Shown here: piece after piece, positions 51,032 to 63,053 of the stretch
How the letters are laid out: the number at the start of each line of letters is the position of its first letter
Position numbering within the stretch: the stretch's first letter is position 1
Assembly: GCF_011745145.1 (NCBI RefSeq)
Contig: NZ_CP050191.1
Location: forward strand, 5,073,903 to 5,137,902
Direction: 5' to 3'
DNA length: 64,000 nt
DNA from: Mycobacterium sp. DL440
GTDB taxonomy: Bacteria; Actinomycetota; Actinomycetes; Mycobacteriales; Mycobacteriaceae
The notes under the pieces: generated by a model
Seen by the model: the letters and a program-made list of their open reading frames with translations, nothing else
Database searches by the model: none
What the model was told of the DNA's origin: nothing
Translations under genes and position numbers: made by a program

Positions 51032-51460
51032 ATGACACGCCCATCCCTCGCCGTGGCCGCCTTCGCCGTGACCGCTGCCGTGACCGCTGCCGTGACCGGC
51101 GCACTGGTCACTGCACCCGCCGCTCTCGCCGATGACCCGACGGCGGGTGTCTCCCGCACCGAGCTTCAGCGCTCGGCCGCCCCGACCCCCGGGTTCGAGA
51201 TCATCCAGACCCGGTTCGAAATCCCGGTGGGCAAGGAATCCGGCCGCCACAGCCACCCCGGACCTGAAGTGGGTTACATCGTCCAGGGTGACGTCGACAT
51301 GGTCTTCGACGATCGGCCGACCCAGCACCTGCATTCGGGCGACCCGTTCCTCATCCCGGCCGGGGTCATCCACGACGCCCACAACGTCGGCACCGTGCGG
51401 ACCCTGATGTTGTCCACCTATGTGGTGCCCGTCGATCAGCCGCTGGTGACCATGTATTGA
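51032..51460 (+). CDS. Secreted cupin-domain protein
   Basis: A 142-aa exported protein. Signal peptide of about 33 residues ending at PAALAD, containing an AVTA tandem repeat. The cupin barrel covers about 55-140; motif 1 is SGRHSHPGPEVGYIVQG (metal ligands His, His, Glu) and motif 2 is PFLIPAGVIHDAHN (His). It may bind a metal and act as an enzyme or sensor in the envelope; no substrate is suggested. Its 3' end overlaps the convergent oxidoreductase gene by 25 bp. Confidence 0.83.
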   Translation: MTRPSLAVAAFAVTAAVTAAVTGALVTAPAALADDPTAGVSRTELQRSAAPTPGFEIIQTRFEIPVGKESGRHSHPGPEVGYIVQGDVDMVFDDRPTQHLHSGDPFLIPAGVIHDAHNVGTVRTLMLSTYVVPVDQPLVTMY

Positions 51461-52572
51461 TCCCCGGTCCGCACGCCACGGTAGATGCCGCGGCGGACGA
51501 TCCAGGGCTGCAGCACCCGTTCGATCGACCAGGACGGGAATCGGAAGGCAAATCCGTTGGGTGCGAACACCTCCAGCCCGTCCGGTTGCACTCCGAGCAC
51601 CGAGCCCCACCGACTGGCCGGCGGACGGTAGCGGCGCATGTTGCCGCCGGCGAAGTGGGCGGTCACGTTTCGCGCCAGCAGTCCGTCGGCCCGATTGCGG
51701 GCCGAGGAGCGCAGTGGGTCGGTAGCCGCGACATCGCCGACGGCGAACACACCGTCAGTACCCGGCACCCGCAGTTCCGGTGTCACCCGCACGAACCCGC
51801 GCTCGTCGAGGATGCCGGCCGGCAGCCAGGCCGTGTTGGGCCGGACCCGACCGATGGCCCACAGCACCGCATCGGCCTGCACCGACGGCTGGCCGGTGCT
51901 CCAGTGGACCGCTTCGGAGGTGATCGCCGCGCAGTCGAAGCCCTCCGGTACCGCAGCTCGATGCCTGGGGTGCAGCGTCACGCCCGCCGCCGTCAGCCTG
52001 CGTTCGACCCGCTTCCGGGCGCGCCAATGATGCTGCGGCAGAGGGTGTTCGCCCGGGTAGTACAGCCCCACCCGGGTATCCGGCCACCGAACGGCGATAT
52101 TGGCTGCGCTACTGGCCGCCGCAGCGCCGCCGCCGATGACGGCAACTGACTGCGCCGAACCCAACCGCTCGTGCGCGGTCCGCAGCCCGGCATCGACATC
52201 GCCGGCCGACTGCAGAACCGCCCGCCGCCAGAAGCCATTCGTCACACCGGTCGAGATGACCAGCGCGTCATAGGGTTCCACCTGCCCGTTCCCGTCGGCA
52301 TCCCGCACGCTGACCGTCCGTGCCGAGAGGTCGACCCCGGTCAGCGTGCCGTGCACGGTGCGGACCCGGTCGAGTTCGCGGAACCGGTCGAAGCCGATCC
52401 AGTAGTTCCGGGCCCAGTCTTCGGGCCGGGCCAGTCGCGTGCCCAGTTCCTGACCGCTGACCAGGCCGGGGTTGACCGAGATGCCGACGACGTCGAAGCG
52501 ACGTGCCAAGCGGATCCCGGTGAGCACGCCGGTGTCGCCGAGTCCGGCGATCACCACGCGCTTTCGGTCCAT
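51436..52572 (-). CDS. FAD/NAD(P)-dependent oxidoreductase (NDH-2/AIF-like)
   Basis: A 378-aa two-Rossmann flavoprotein. The FAD motif is IAGLGDTGVLTG near residues 7-18 (GxGxxG altered to GLGDTG), the NAD(P) motif VIGGGAAAASSA near 140-151, and the second FAD block GVFAVGDVAATDP near 275-287. It resembles type II NADH dehydrogenases and related NAD(P)H-quinone reductases. ATG 52572 matches the normal N-terminus; the frame extends upstream to 52605. Electron acceptor unknown. Confidence 0.85.
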   Translation of the reverse strand: MDRKRVVIAGLGDTGVLTGIRLARRFDVVGISVNPGLVSGQELGTRLARPEDWARNYWIGFDRFRELDRVRTVHGTLTGVDLSARTVSVRDADGNGQVEPYDALVISTGVTNGFWRRAVLQSAGDVDAGLRTAHERLGSAQSVAVIGGGAAAASSAANIAVRWPDTRVGLYYPGEHPLPQHHWRARKRVERRLTAAGVTLHPRHRAAVPEGFDCAAITSEAVHWSTGQPSVQADAVLWAIGRVRPNTAWLPAGILDERGFVRVTPELRVPGTDGVFAVGDVAATDPLRSSARNRADGLLARNVTAHFAGGNMRRYRPPASRWGSVLGVQPDGLEVFAPNGFAFRFPSWSIERVLQPWIVRRGIYRGVRTGDQYMVTSG

Positions 52573-52631
52573 GTTCGTCGACGCTACCGCCCGCCTGCAG
52601 GCCATCGGATCCCTTTCCCTATCGTGGCTGG

Positions 52632-53834
52632 ATGAGCAGCGTCGCTGATGCGGACCGGGTCGCCGACCTCGCCCGCCGGGTCGTGGCCGACCACGACCCC
52701 AAGAAGGTTCCGATCCCCGAGTACCTGGCCGCCTGTTATGACGCGGGCCTGTCCTGGGTGCACTTCCCGGAGGGCCTCGGCGGTCTCGGGGTCTCGCGCG
52801 GTCTACAGGCCGTGGCCGACCGCATCCTGCAGGGCGCCGGTGGTCCCATCCCGTTGAGCCTCAATCCGATGGGCTACGGGATGGCGGCCCCCACGGTGCG
52901 TGAGCATGCCCAGTCCGACGAGCTCAAGAAATCCTGGCTGCGGCCGCTGGCCAGTACCGAACACATCTGGTGCCAGCTGTTCTCCGAGCCGGGCGCCGGA
53001 TCGGATCTGGCCGGGCTGGCCACCTCCGCAGTCCTCGACGGGGACGAGTGGGTGCTGAACGGGCAGAAGGTGTGGACCAGCCTGGCCCACCGGGCTCGCT
53101 GGGGCCTCCTGCTGGCCCGCTCGAATCCCGATGTGCCCAAGCACAAGGGCCTGACGTACTTCGTGCTGGACATGCACGGCTCGGGTGTGGAGACCAGGCC
53201 GCTGCGGCAGATGACCGGCCAGGCCGAGTTCAACGAGGTGTACATCACCGACGCCCGCATCCCCGATACGCACCGGCTCGGCGCGGTGGGCAACGGCTGG
53301 AACGTCGCGATGACGACGCTGATGAACGAGCGCAGCGCGCTCGGCGGTAGCGGCAACCGTCGCGGAGCCGGGACCATCTCGGATGCCGTGGCGCTGTGGG
53401 CATCACGCCCGGATCTGCGTACCCCGGTGCTGCGCGACCGGCTGAGCCGGCTCTGGCTGCGCTCGGAGGCCCAGCGGCTGACCGCGGAACGTTCCCGCGC
53501 GGCCGCCACCGTCGGCGGACCGGGGCCGGAGGGCTCGATCGGAAAACTCGTCGGCGCCGAACTCAATCAGCACATCTACCAGTGGTGCATGGATCTGCTT
53601 GGGCCCGAAGGGATCCTGTATCACGCCTATGGGACGGGCGATCGCGAGGACGACCAGGACGGGAAGGATTGGCGCGGTCCCATCCAGCAGCGCTTCCTGC
53701 GCAGCAAGGCCAACACGATCGAAGGCGGCACCTCAGAGGTGATGCGCAACATTCTCGGCGAACGGATCCTCGGGTTGCCCGGCGATCTGCGGGCCGATGC
53801 CGGTATGCCGTGGAAGGAGATCCCGCGTGGCTGA
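52632..53834 (+). CDS. Acyl-CoA dehydrogenase, first subunit of a pair
   Basis: A 400-aa FadE protein. WCQLFSEPGAGSDLAGLATS (about 114-133), LNGQKVWTSLAHRA and the C-terminal NTIEGGTSEVMRNILGER are the FAD/substrate/catalytic segments. The Glu of EGGT, missing in the fused FadE at 32501, is present here. It is paired with the next gene, 8 nt overlapping, as in the alpha2beta2 acyl-CoA dehydrogenases of steroid degradation (FadE26/27, FadE28/29). Substrate unknown. ATG 52632 is the start. Confidence 0.9.
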   Translation: MSSVADADRVADLARRVVADHDPKKVPIPEYLAACYDAGLSWVHFPEGLGGLGVSRGLQAVADRILQGAGGPIPLSLNPMGYGMAAPTVREHAQSDELKKSWLRPLASTEHIWCQLFSEPGAGSDLAGLATSAVLDGDEWVLNGQKVWTSLAHRARWGLLLARSNPDVPKHKGLTYFVLDMHGSGVETRPLRQMTGQAEFNEVYITDARIPDTHRLGAVGNGWNVAMTTLMNERSALGGSGNRRGAGTISDAVALWASRPDLRTPVLRDRLSRLWLRSEAQRLTAERSRAAATVGGPGPEGSIGKLVGAELNQHIYQWCMDLLGPEGILYHAYGTGDREDDQDGKDWRGPIQQRFLRSKANTIEGGTSEVMRNILGERILGLPGDLRADAGMPWKEIPRG

Positions 53835-55002
53835 GAACGTTGAGAACAGTGCTGAGTTCAAGTTCACCGACGAGCAGGCTCAGCTGCGGACAGCGGTCCG
53901 AAAGTTCTGTGCCGAGAACTTCGACGAGCAGACGCTGCGGACCCTCATGGAGTCCGAGCCCCGGTTCGATCCGAAAGTGTGGGCACGGTTGGGCTCCGAA
54001 CTCGGTGTGCTCGGCCTGGCGGTTCCCGAGGCCGACGGTGGGGCCGGCGGCACGCTCGTCGACCAGGCCATCGCGGTCGAGGAGCTCGGTGCGGCGCTCG
54101 CCTGCGGTCCGGTGTTCGGCACCGTGTTGCTGGCGGTCCCGGCGCTCGTCGCCACGTCGGCCGGCACGGTGCGCGACGAACTGCTCGGCGCACTCACCGA
54201 AGGCACCCGCACCGCGGCATTCGCCGTCCCAGATCAGGCGGGCGCGTTCGACGGCGCCGCGGTGAATGTCACTGTCGCCGAAGGCGGGACGCTCACCGGC
54301 ACCGTCGAGCGGGTGGTAGACGGTGCGGCCGGTGACGTGTTGCTGGTGGCCGCCACAGGCCCCGGCGGTGTGGCCCTGTACGCGGTCGACGCGGCAGGCC
54401 CGGGCGTGCAACGCACTCCGCTGGTCACACTCGACCTGACCCGGCCGCAGGCCACCATCGGCTTGACCGCGGCCCCCGCGCAACTGGTGGCCGGGCCCGA
54501 TGAGGCCCATCGCGTCATCACCCACGCCTTCCAGGTGGCTTCGGCTCTCCTGGCCGCCGAACAGGTCGGAGCCGCACAGCATCTGCTGGATCTGTCGGTC
54601 GAGTACGCGAAATCGAGGCTGCAGTTCGGCAGGCAGATCGGATCCTTCCAGGCGGTCAAGCACCGGCTGGCGGATTGTCTGGTCGATCTCGAGCATGCGC
54701 GCTCGGCGACCTATCACGCGGCGTGGGCACTGACCGACGGCACCGACGACCCGGCGCTGGCGGCCAGCATCGCCCAGGCCACCGCATCGGCGGCGTTTGC
54801 CAAGGTCGCGGCTGACACCATCCAGGTGCACGGCGGTATCGGCTTCACCTGGGAGCACCAGGCGCACCTGTACTTCAAGCGGGCCACCACCGATGCGGCG
54901 CTGTTGGGCAGTGCCGAAGCGCATCGGTCGCGGGTGGCCGACCTGGTGCTCGACGACGCGCCGGCCGATCGCGCCCCGTGGGTGGCGACGGGTACACAAT
55001 GA
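53827..55002 (+). CDS. Acyl-CoA dehydrogenase, second subunit of a pair
   Basis: A 391-aa FadE protein. FKFTDEQAQLRTAVRKF is the N-terminal helix, SRLQFGRQIGSFQAVKHRLAD and IQVHGGIGFTWEHQAHLYFKRA are C-terminal ACAD motifs. Like beta-type partners, it ends soon after the last motif and lacks the EGGT segment. GTG 53827 has AAGGAGAT 6 bases upstream and overlaps the preceding gene by 8 nt. The two products should form a heterotetramer. Confidence 0.9.
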   Translation: MAENVENSAEFKFTDEQAQLRTAVRKFCAENFDEQTLRTLMESEPRFDPKVWARLGSELGVLGLAVPEADGGAGGTLVDQAIAVEELGAALACGPVFGTVLLAVPALVATSAGTVRDELLGALTEGTRTAAFAVPDQAGAFDGAAVNVTVAEGGTLTGTVERVVDGAAGDVLLVAATGPGGVALYAVDAAGPGVQRTPLVTLDLTRPQATIGLTAAPAQLVAGPDEAHRVITHAFQVASALLAAEQVGAAQHLLDLSVEYAKSRLQFGRQIGSFQAVKHRLADCLVDLEHARSATYHAAWALTDGTDDPALAASIAQATASAAFAKVAADTIQVHGGIGFTWEHQAHLYFKRATTDAALLGSAEAHRSRVADLVLDDAPADRAPWVATGTQ

Positions 55003-55050
55003 TCGCTTGAAAACGCGCGGTAGGCGTTGCGCGACCGTAAAATCCCGCTG

Positions 55051-55890
55051 ATGGACAGCGCTGCCGAACTCCGCACGCTGGCTGTCGACGGGGTGCGGTC
55101 ACCGGTGCTCGTCGCCGGCGCAGCCGGGCTGGACAGCGGCGAGGCCGTGGTGTTCGTGCACGGCAACAACGCCGGGGCCAGTTGGGATCGGTTGCTGACG
55201 CCGGTCGCCGGCTTCGCTCGGGTGATCGCACCGGAGATGCCGGGTTTCGGCGCGGCCGACAAGCCGCCCCAATGGCCGTACACGGTGGCTGCCTACGCGG
55301 CACACCTCGACGCGATCCTGGATCAACTCGGCGTCGAACGCGCACATCTGGTGGCCCACGACTTCGGCGGGCCCTGGGTACTCGCCTGGGCTGTCGACCA
55401 TCTCGATTCCGTCGCCAGCATCACGTTGATCAACGCCCCGGTGGTGATCAACCATTTCGCCGCCAAGCTGTGGCGCACGCCTGTGCTGGCCGAGGCGCTG
55501 TCACGGATCGGCAACCCGGCGGTCCTGCGCCGCGTGCTAGCCATGCGGGACCCCGGCCTGCCAACCGACGCACTGGACTCGATCGCCGAGCACATGTTCG
55601 CCCGTGGAACACCCGATGCGGTACTGAAGCTGTACCGGTCCACCGGCCCGAATGCCCTTGCGCCGTATGCTGAACGGCTCGCCGAGTTCGGTGGCGATGT
55701 CCTGGTGGTGTGGGGTGCCGATGACCATTACGTGCCGTTCGCACAAACCGACGAGTACCGCCGGATCTTCCGGAGCTGTGAGGTGCAGCCGGTGCCCGGG
55801 ACGGGTCACTGGCCATGGCTCGAGCAACCGGACGTGGTGGCCGGGCACGTCACCGCGTTCCTGCGCAGGCAGCTCGGAGCCACTTCCTAA
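55051..55890 (+). CDS. Alpha/beta hydrolase (epoxide hydrolase/haloalkane dehalogenase-like)
   Basis: A 279-aa alpha/beta hydrolase. The oxyanion region is VFVHGNNAGASW, the nucleophile elbow VAHDFGGPW with Asp 104, which marks the epoxide hydrolase/dehalogenase branch rather than Ser esterases. The acid is in WGADDHYVP and the His in GTGHWPW. ATG 55051 lies 48 bp after the FadE pair, so it may share their transcript. The substrate is unknown. Its stop codon is in the left arm of the hairpin at 55889-55957. Confidence 0.87.
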   Translation: MDSAAELRTLAVDGVRSPVLVAGAAGLDSGEAVVFVHGNNAGASWDRLLTPVAGFARVIAPEMPGFGAADKPPQWPYTVAAYAAHLDAILDQLGVERAHLVAHDFGGPWVLAWAVDHLDSVASITLINAPVVINHFAAKLWRTPVLAEALSRIGNPAVLRRVLAMRDPGLPTDALDSIAEHMFARGTPDAVLKLYRSTGPNALAPYAERLAEFGGDVLVVWGADDHYVPFAQTDEYRRIFRSCEVQPVPGTGHWPWLEQPDVVAGHVTAFLRRQLGATS

Positions 55891-55955
55891 CCGCCGAAAT
55901 GGCATTCCAGCAGAATAAGTGCGAGTAGACACCTGCTGGAATGCCGTTTCGGCGG

Positions 55956-55957
<2 letters not shown>
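55889..55957. terminator. Bidirectional 25-bp hairpin with conserved loop
   Basis: Arms 55889-55913 and 55933-55957 pair over 25 bp with a single mismatch; the loop is 55914-55932. Both arms include bases of stop codons of the two convergent genes (hydrolase TAA at 55888-55890, HrpA TAA at 55956-55958). The loop AAGTGCGAGTAGAC matches the one at 19839-19852 in 13 of 14 bases. No T-tract. Confidence 0.7.
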
Positions 55958-59837
<3,880 letters not shown>

Positions 59838-59854
59838 TCGGTCAAGGATAGGGG

Positions 59855-59938
59855 CTCTTGCCGCTGCTGACCGCCGTGCGTGAGGTGGTGGAATCGGTCG
59901 ACGGCGACGTCATGCACCTGGACAACGACGCGTTCTGA
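59855..59938 (+). pseudogene. Possible C-terminal remnant of a lost gene
   Basis: Between the divergent hrpA and FAH genes, this 27-codon frame reads like the end of a real protein (LTAVREVVESVDGDVMHLDN) with strong GC3 bias. A stop codon is immediately upstream and no proper start or ribosome site exists. It may be the tail of a deleted gene, a very short peptide, or chance. Confidence 0.3.
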
Positions 59939-59963
59939 CGCCGGCCCAGGGAAGATGGTTCCC

Positions 59964-60674
59964 ATGGCCGACTTCGTGATCCCACCCCCACCGCAGGCGT
60001 CGCTCCCGGTGAGCACCGGGCCTGAACGCTTCCCGGTGCGACGAGTGTTCTGCGTCGGACGCAACTACGCGGCCCACGCCCGTGAGATGGGCAAGGACCC
60101 CGACCGGGAGCCGCCGTTCTTCTTCATGAAGCCGGCCGACGCGGTGATCGACGCGGCGGGCACCGTCCCGTATCCGTCGCTGACTTCGTCGTTCCACCAT
60201 GAGGTCGAGCTGGTGGTGGCGCTGGGTGCCGGTGGCCGCGACGTGGCACCCGACGACGCGCTGGACCTGGTCTGGGGATACGGGGTCGGCGTCGACCTCA
60301 CCCGCCGCGATCTGCAGGACGAGGCCAAGAAGCTCAGCCGGCCCTGGGATTGGGCCAAGGGGTTCGACGCGTCGGCCCCGTGCACGCCGATCCATCCGGT
60401 CGACGAAGTCGGTCACCCGGAGGCCGGCGAGATTTGGCTGCGGGTCAACGGTGAACTCAAACAGCACGGCGACCTGAAGGACCTGATCTGGTCGGTGCCG
60501 GAGGTCATCAGCGCGATCTCGGCGGCCGTCGACCTCGCCCCCGGAGACCTGATCTACAGCGGCACCCCTGCCGGGGTCGGACCGATGCACCCCGGCGACG
60601 TGGTCTCCGGTGGTGTCGGAGGAGTCGGGGAGTTCAGCTTCACGGTCGGCTCAGCCGATCGGCGGCGCGCCTGA
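59964..60674 (+). CDS. Fumarylacetoacetate hydrolase-family protein
   Basis: A 236-aa FAH-fold enzyme. VFCVGRNYAAHAREMG near residues 32-47, the metal-binding FHHEVELVV near 77-85 (Glu-x-Glu) and IYSGTPAGVGPM near 199-210 are the family motifs. Length fits acylpyruvase or fumarylpyruvate hydrolase, i.e. C-C bond hydrolysis in aromatic degradation. ATG 59964 is chosen; ATG 59955 is in frame. Its last 35 bp overlap the convergent IclR gene. Confidence 0.9.
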   Translation: MADFVIPPPPQASLPVSTGPERFPVRRVFCVGRNYAAHAREMGKDPDREPPFFFMKPADAVIDAAGTVPYPSLTSSFHHEVELVVALGAGGRDVAPDDALDLVWGYGVGVDLTRRDLQDEAKKLSRPWDWAKGFDASAPCTPIHPVDEVGHPEAGEIWLRVNGELKQHGDLKDLIWSVPEVISAISAAVDLAPGDLIYSGTPAGVGPMHPGDVVSGGVGGVGEFSFTVGSADRRRA

Positions 60675-61503
60675 CCCGCTGTCCCGCGGTCTCCACCTGG
60701 CGGGCGGTCATGGATCGCAGCGGGTGTACCGACAGGATCAACGCGACCCGACCGTCGGCATCGAAGACGGGCGCGGCAATGGTGGCCACCGGCTGCGCCT
60801 TACCTGTCATCCCGCCGGACGGCACCAGACCGATCGTGGCGAATTCCGCGAGCAGTTGATCGGTGATACCGCGAACGTGATCAGGCAGGCCGTCACTGGA
60901 CAACGTGCCGACCAGCTGTGCCGCCCGGGTCAGATCCGGTGTCGTCCAGTCGATGTCGTAACCACGTTCCCGGGTCTGGGCAAGCACCTCCTCGAGGCGA
61001 CCGGCCAACTCCTCGCTGAGGCCGGGCGCCCGCTCGATCCAGCTGCGTTGCTCATCTGAGCCTCCCCAGGCCGCGAACGCGACGCCGAACGGCGGTGCGT
61101 ATCGAATCCGGTCGCCCGGCGCCGAGGCCGGCTGTCGGCCGGCCCCCTCGAACGCGGTGATCACCAGCTCGTCGTCGAGCCGTTCGACGACCGAGGCCGC
61201 GCAGTCGAGTTCTTGTGAAAGTCCTTGGGCAGCAATGCGAGCCGCATGCGCCAGGGGTCGGGCGGCCTCCGTTCGGGCCGCCACCACGGCCAGGCCCGGG
61301 CCGAGGGCAAACGTCTTGTCAGCAGGATCGCGGATCAGCCAGCCACGGTCGCACAAGGTCTTGAGGATGGCGTGCGCGGTGGCCTGCGTCAGGTCCAGCG
61401 CGCTGACCACATCGGAGAACCGCAACCGGGTATCGCCGGCACCCGCCAGCAACTCGATCACATCGAGCACCCGATTGGTCGGCGCCGAGCCCGCACCACG
61501 CAC
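60640..61503 (-). CDS. IclR-family regulator
   Basis: A 287-aa regulator. N-terminal winged HTH (NRVLDVIELLAGAG, then LTQATAHAILKTLCDRGWL) and a C-terminal IclR effector domain (ELDCAASVVERLDDELVITA, ending in MTARQVETAGQRVRRAADRL). GTG 61503 is the start. It is divergent from the alcohol dehydrogenase-SnoaL-SDR operon and is the obvious candidate to control it, responding to an aromatic or small acid substrate. Confidence 0.9.
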   Translation of the reverse strand: MRGAGSAPTNRVLDVIELLAGAGDTRLRFSDVVSALDLTQATAHAILKTLCDRGWLIRDPADKTFALGPGLAVVAARTEAARPLAHAARIAAQGLSQELDCAASVVERLDDELVITAFEGAGRQPASAPGDRIRYAPPFGVAFAAWGGSDEQRSWIERAPGLSEELAGRLEEVLAQTRERGYDIDWTTPDLTRAAQLVGTLSSDGLPDHVRGITDQLLAEFATIGLVPSGGMTGKAQPVATIAAPVFDADGRVALILSVHPLRSMTARQVETAGQRVRRAADRLSRP

Positions 61504-61545
61504 CCTTGACTCCGTTCTGGGGGGTTCCTACAGTCGATCTTGTCA

Positions 61546-61566
61546 ATTCGATAGACTATCTCGAAT
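61546..61566. promoter_or_regulatory. Candidate IclR operator
   Basis: ATTCGATAGACTATCTCGAAT contains an inner palindrome GATAG-A-CTATC and outer TTCGA/TCGAA arms, centred one base apart. It lies in the 84-bp gap between the divergent IclR and dehydrogenase genes, 22 bp before ATG 61588. Confidence 0.5.
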
Positions 61567-61587
61567 ATTAGAGAAATGGTAGGAGCG

Positions 61588-62652
61588 ATGCGCGCAGTTG
61601 TCTTACGGGATGGCGCACTCACGGTGCGCGAGATCCCCGATCCCGTACCGGGTCCCGGCGAGCTTCTCTTGCGGGTGCTGAGTACCGCGATCTGCGCGTC
61701 CGACGTCCACTTCATGGACCACCCCGAACTCGGTCTCAACGATCCGACGGACCGATCGCTCTATGACGCGGACCGGGACGTCGTGCTGGGCCACGAGTTC
61801 ATCGGCGAAGTCATCGGTCACGGGCCAGGCTGCAGCGATCAGTTCCCCGTGGGTACCCGGGCCACGTCGATCCCCATCAGGCTGGTCAACGGTGGTGCCG
61901 ACGGCGCCCACATCATCGGCCAGCACCCGGACACCCCCGGGAGTTTCGCCGAACTGCTGGTGGTGGCCGAATCCATCGCCCGGCCCGTCACGGATGGCCC
62001 TGCCGGTCCGGTCTCCGACGATGCCGTCGCGTTGACAGACGCCTTCGCGGTCGGCGAATTCTACGTACGCTCGGCCAGATTGGAACCCTGCGAGATACCC
62101 ATCGTGATCGGGGCCGGCGCGATCGGGCTGTCCGCGGTCGCGGCACTGGCCCGCCGCGGCGTCGAACCGATCATCGTCTCGGACTTCCAGGCCGACCGAC
62201 GTGCACTGGCCTGCAAGGAGTTCGGCGCCCACGTCTCCGTCGACCCGGCCGAACGCTCACCGATGGACGTCTGGCGCGAGGTACGCGCCGAACGCAACCT
62301 GTGGGGCCCGGCGGTGGTGTTCGAATGCGTCGGAGCGCCGGGTCTGATCCAGAAGATCGTCGAGGAATCCGAGATGGGTACCAGGATCTACTGTGCGGGC
62401 GGTTGGTACACCGGCGACACCCTCGACATCACCACCGCCACCCGCCAGGGCGTGACCTTGCAGTTCGGCGGCGGGCCGTGGCCGCAGGACTGGTACGGGA
62501 CCCTGGACGCCATCGTCGCCGGAGACCTGGACCCGACACCCAGCATCGGCATGGTGGTGCCACTCGACGAAGTTCCCGACGCGCTCGACCTGGCCCGCCG
62601 CTCGGCGGGACCGGCGCGAATCATTGTGCATCCGAACGGAGACCACGCATGA
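61588..62652 (+). CDS. Zinc-type alcohol dehydrogenase (MDR family)
   Basis: A 354-aa medium-chain dehydrogenase. Catalytic zinc ligands are Cys 36 in ICASDVH and the GHE motif at 68-70; the Rossmann motif is VIGAGAIGLSAVAAL near 172-186. The structural-zinc lobe with four Cys is absent. It oxidises an alcohol with NAD(P). ATG 61588 has AGGAG very near; ATG 61576 is in frame. Its stop overlaps the SnoaL gene by 4 nt; first gene of a three-gene operon. Confidence 0.88.
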   Translation: MRAVVLRDGALTVREIPDPVPGPGELLLRVLSTAICASDVHFMDHPELGLNDPTDRSLYDADRDVVLGHEFIGEVIGHGPGCSDQFPVGTRATSIPIRLVNGGADGAHIIGQHPDTPGSFAELLVVAESIARPVTDGPAGPVSDDAVALTDAFAVGEFYVRSARLEPCEIPIVIGAGAIGLSAVAALARRGVEPIIVSDFQADRRALACKEFGAHVSVDPAERSPMDVWREVRAERNLWGPAVVFECVGAPGLIQKIVEESEMGTRIYCAGGWYTGDTLDITTATRQGVTLQFGGGPWPQDWYGTLDAIVAGDLDPTPSIGMVVPLDEVPDALDLARRSAGPARIIVHPNGDHA

Positions 62653-63053
62653 CGACCCACGAAGACCGCCTGGACGTCATCGACGTACTGGTCCGCTACG
62701 CCACCGGGATCGACCGGCGGGACTGGCCGCTGTTCCGCACCGTATTCACCGATGACTGCGTGCTGGACTACGGCGAGATCGGCAAGTGGAACGGGGTGGA
62801 CGCCGTCACCGACTTCATGGACCAGTCCCACGCCATGGCCGGACACACCATGCACAGGCTGAGCAACCACGCCATCACTGTTGACGGGGATACCGCCACG
62901 GCACGCACCTACATCGACGGACTGATCCTGGCGCAGGACAACAACTCCGGCGTCAACGCCGTCGGCTTCTACGACGACGAGTTGGTCCGAACCGCAGCGG
63001 GCTGGAAGATCGCGCGACGGGAGTTCACCGCGGTGCGGATAACCAATGTCTGA
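62649..63053 (+). CDS. SnoaL-like/NTF2-fold protein
   Basis: A 134-aa cone-fold protein. DVIDVLVRYATGIDRRDWPLFRTVF and the MHRLSNHAITVDGDTATARTYID segment are typical of the SnoaL_4/scytalone dehydratase-like group, with His 65 and others possibly catalytic. It could be a dehydratase, isomerase or aldol-type enzyme. It is coupled to the genes on both sides (4-nt and 8-nt overlaps), so it acts in the same route. Confidence 0.85.
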   Translation: MTTHEDRLDVIDVLVRYATGIDRRDWPLFRTVFTDDCVLDYGEIGKWNGVDAVTDFMDQSHAMAGHTMHRLSNHAITVDGDTATARTYIDGLILAQDNNSGVNAVGFYDDELVRTAAGWKIARREFTAVRITNV

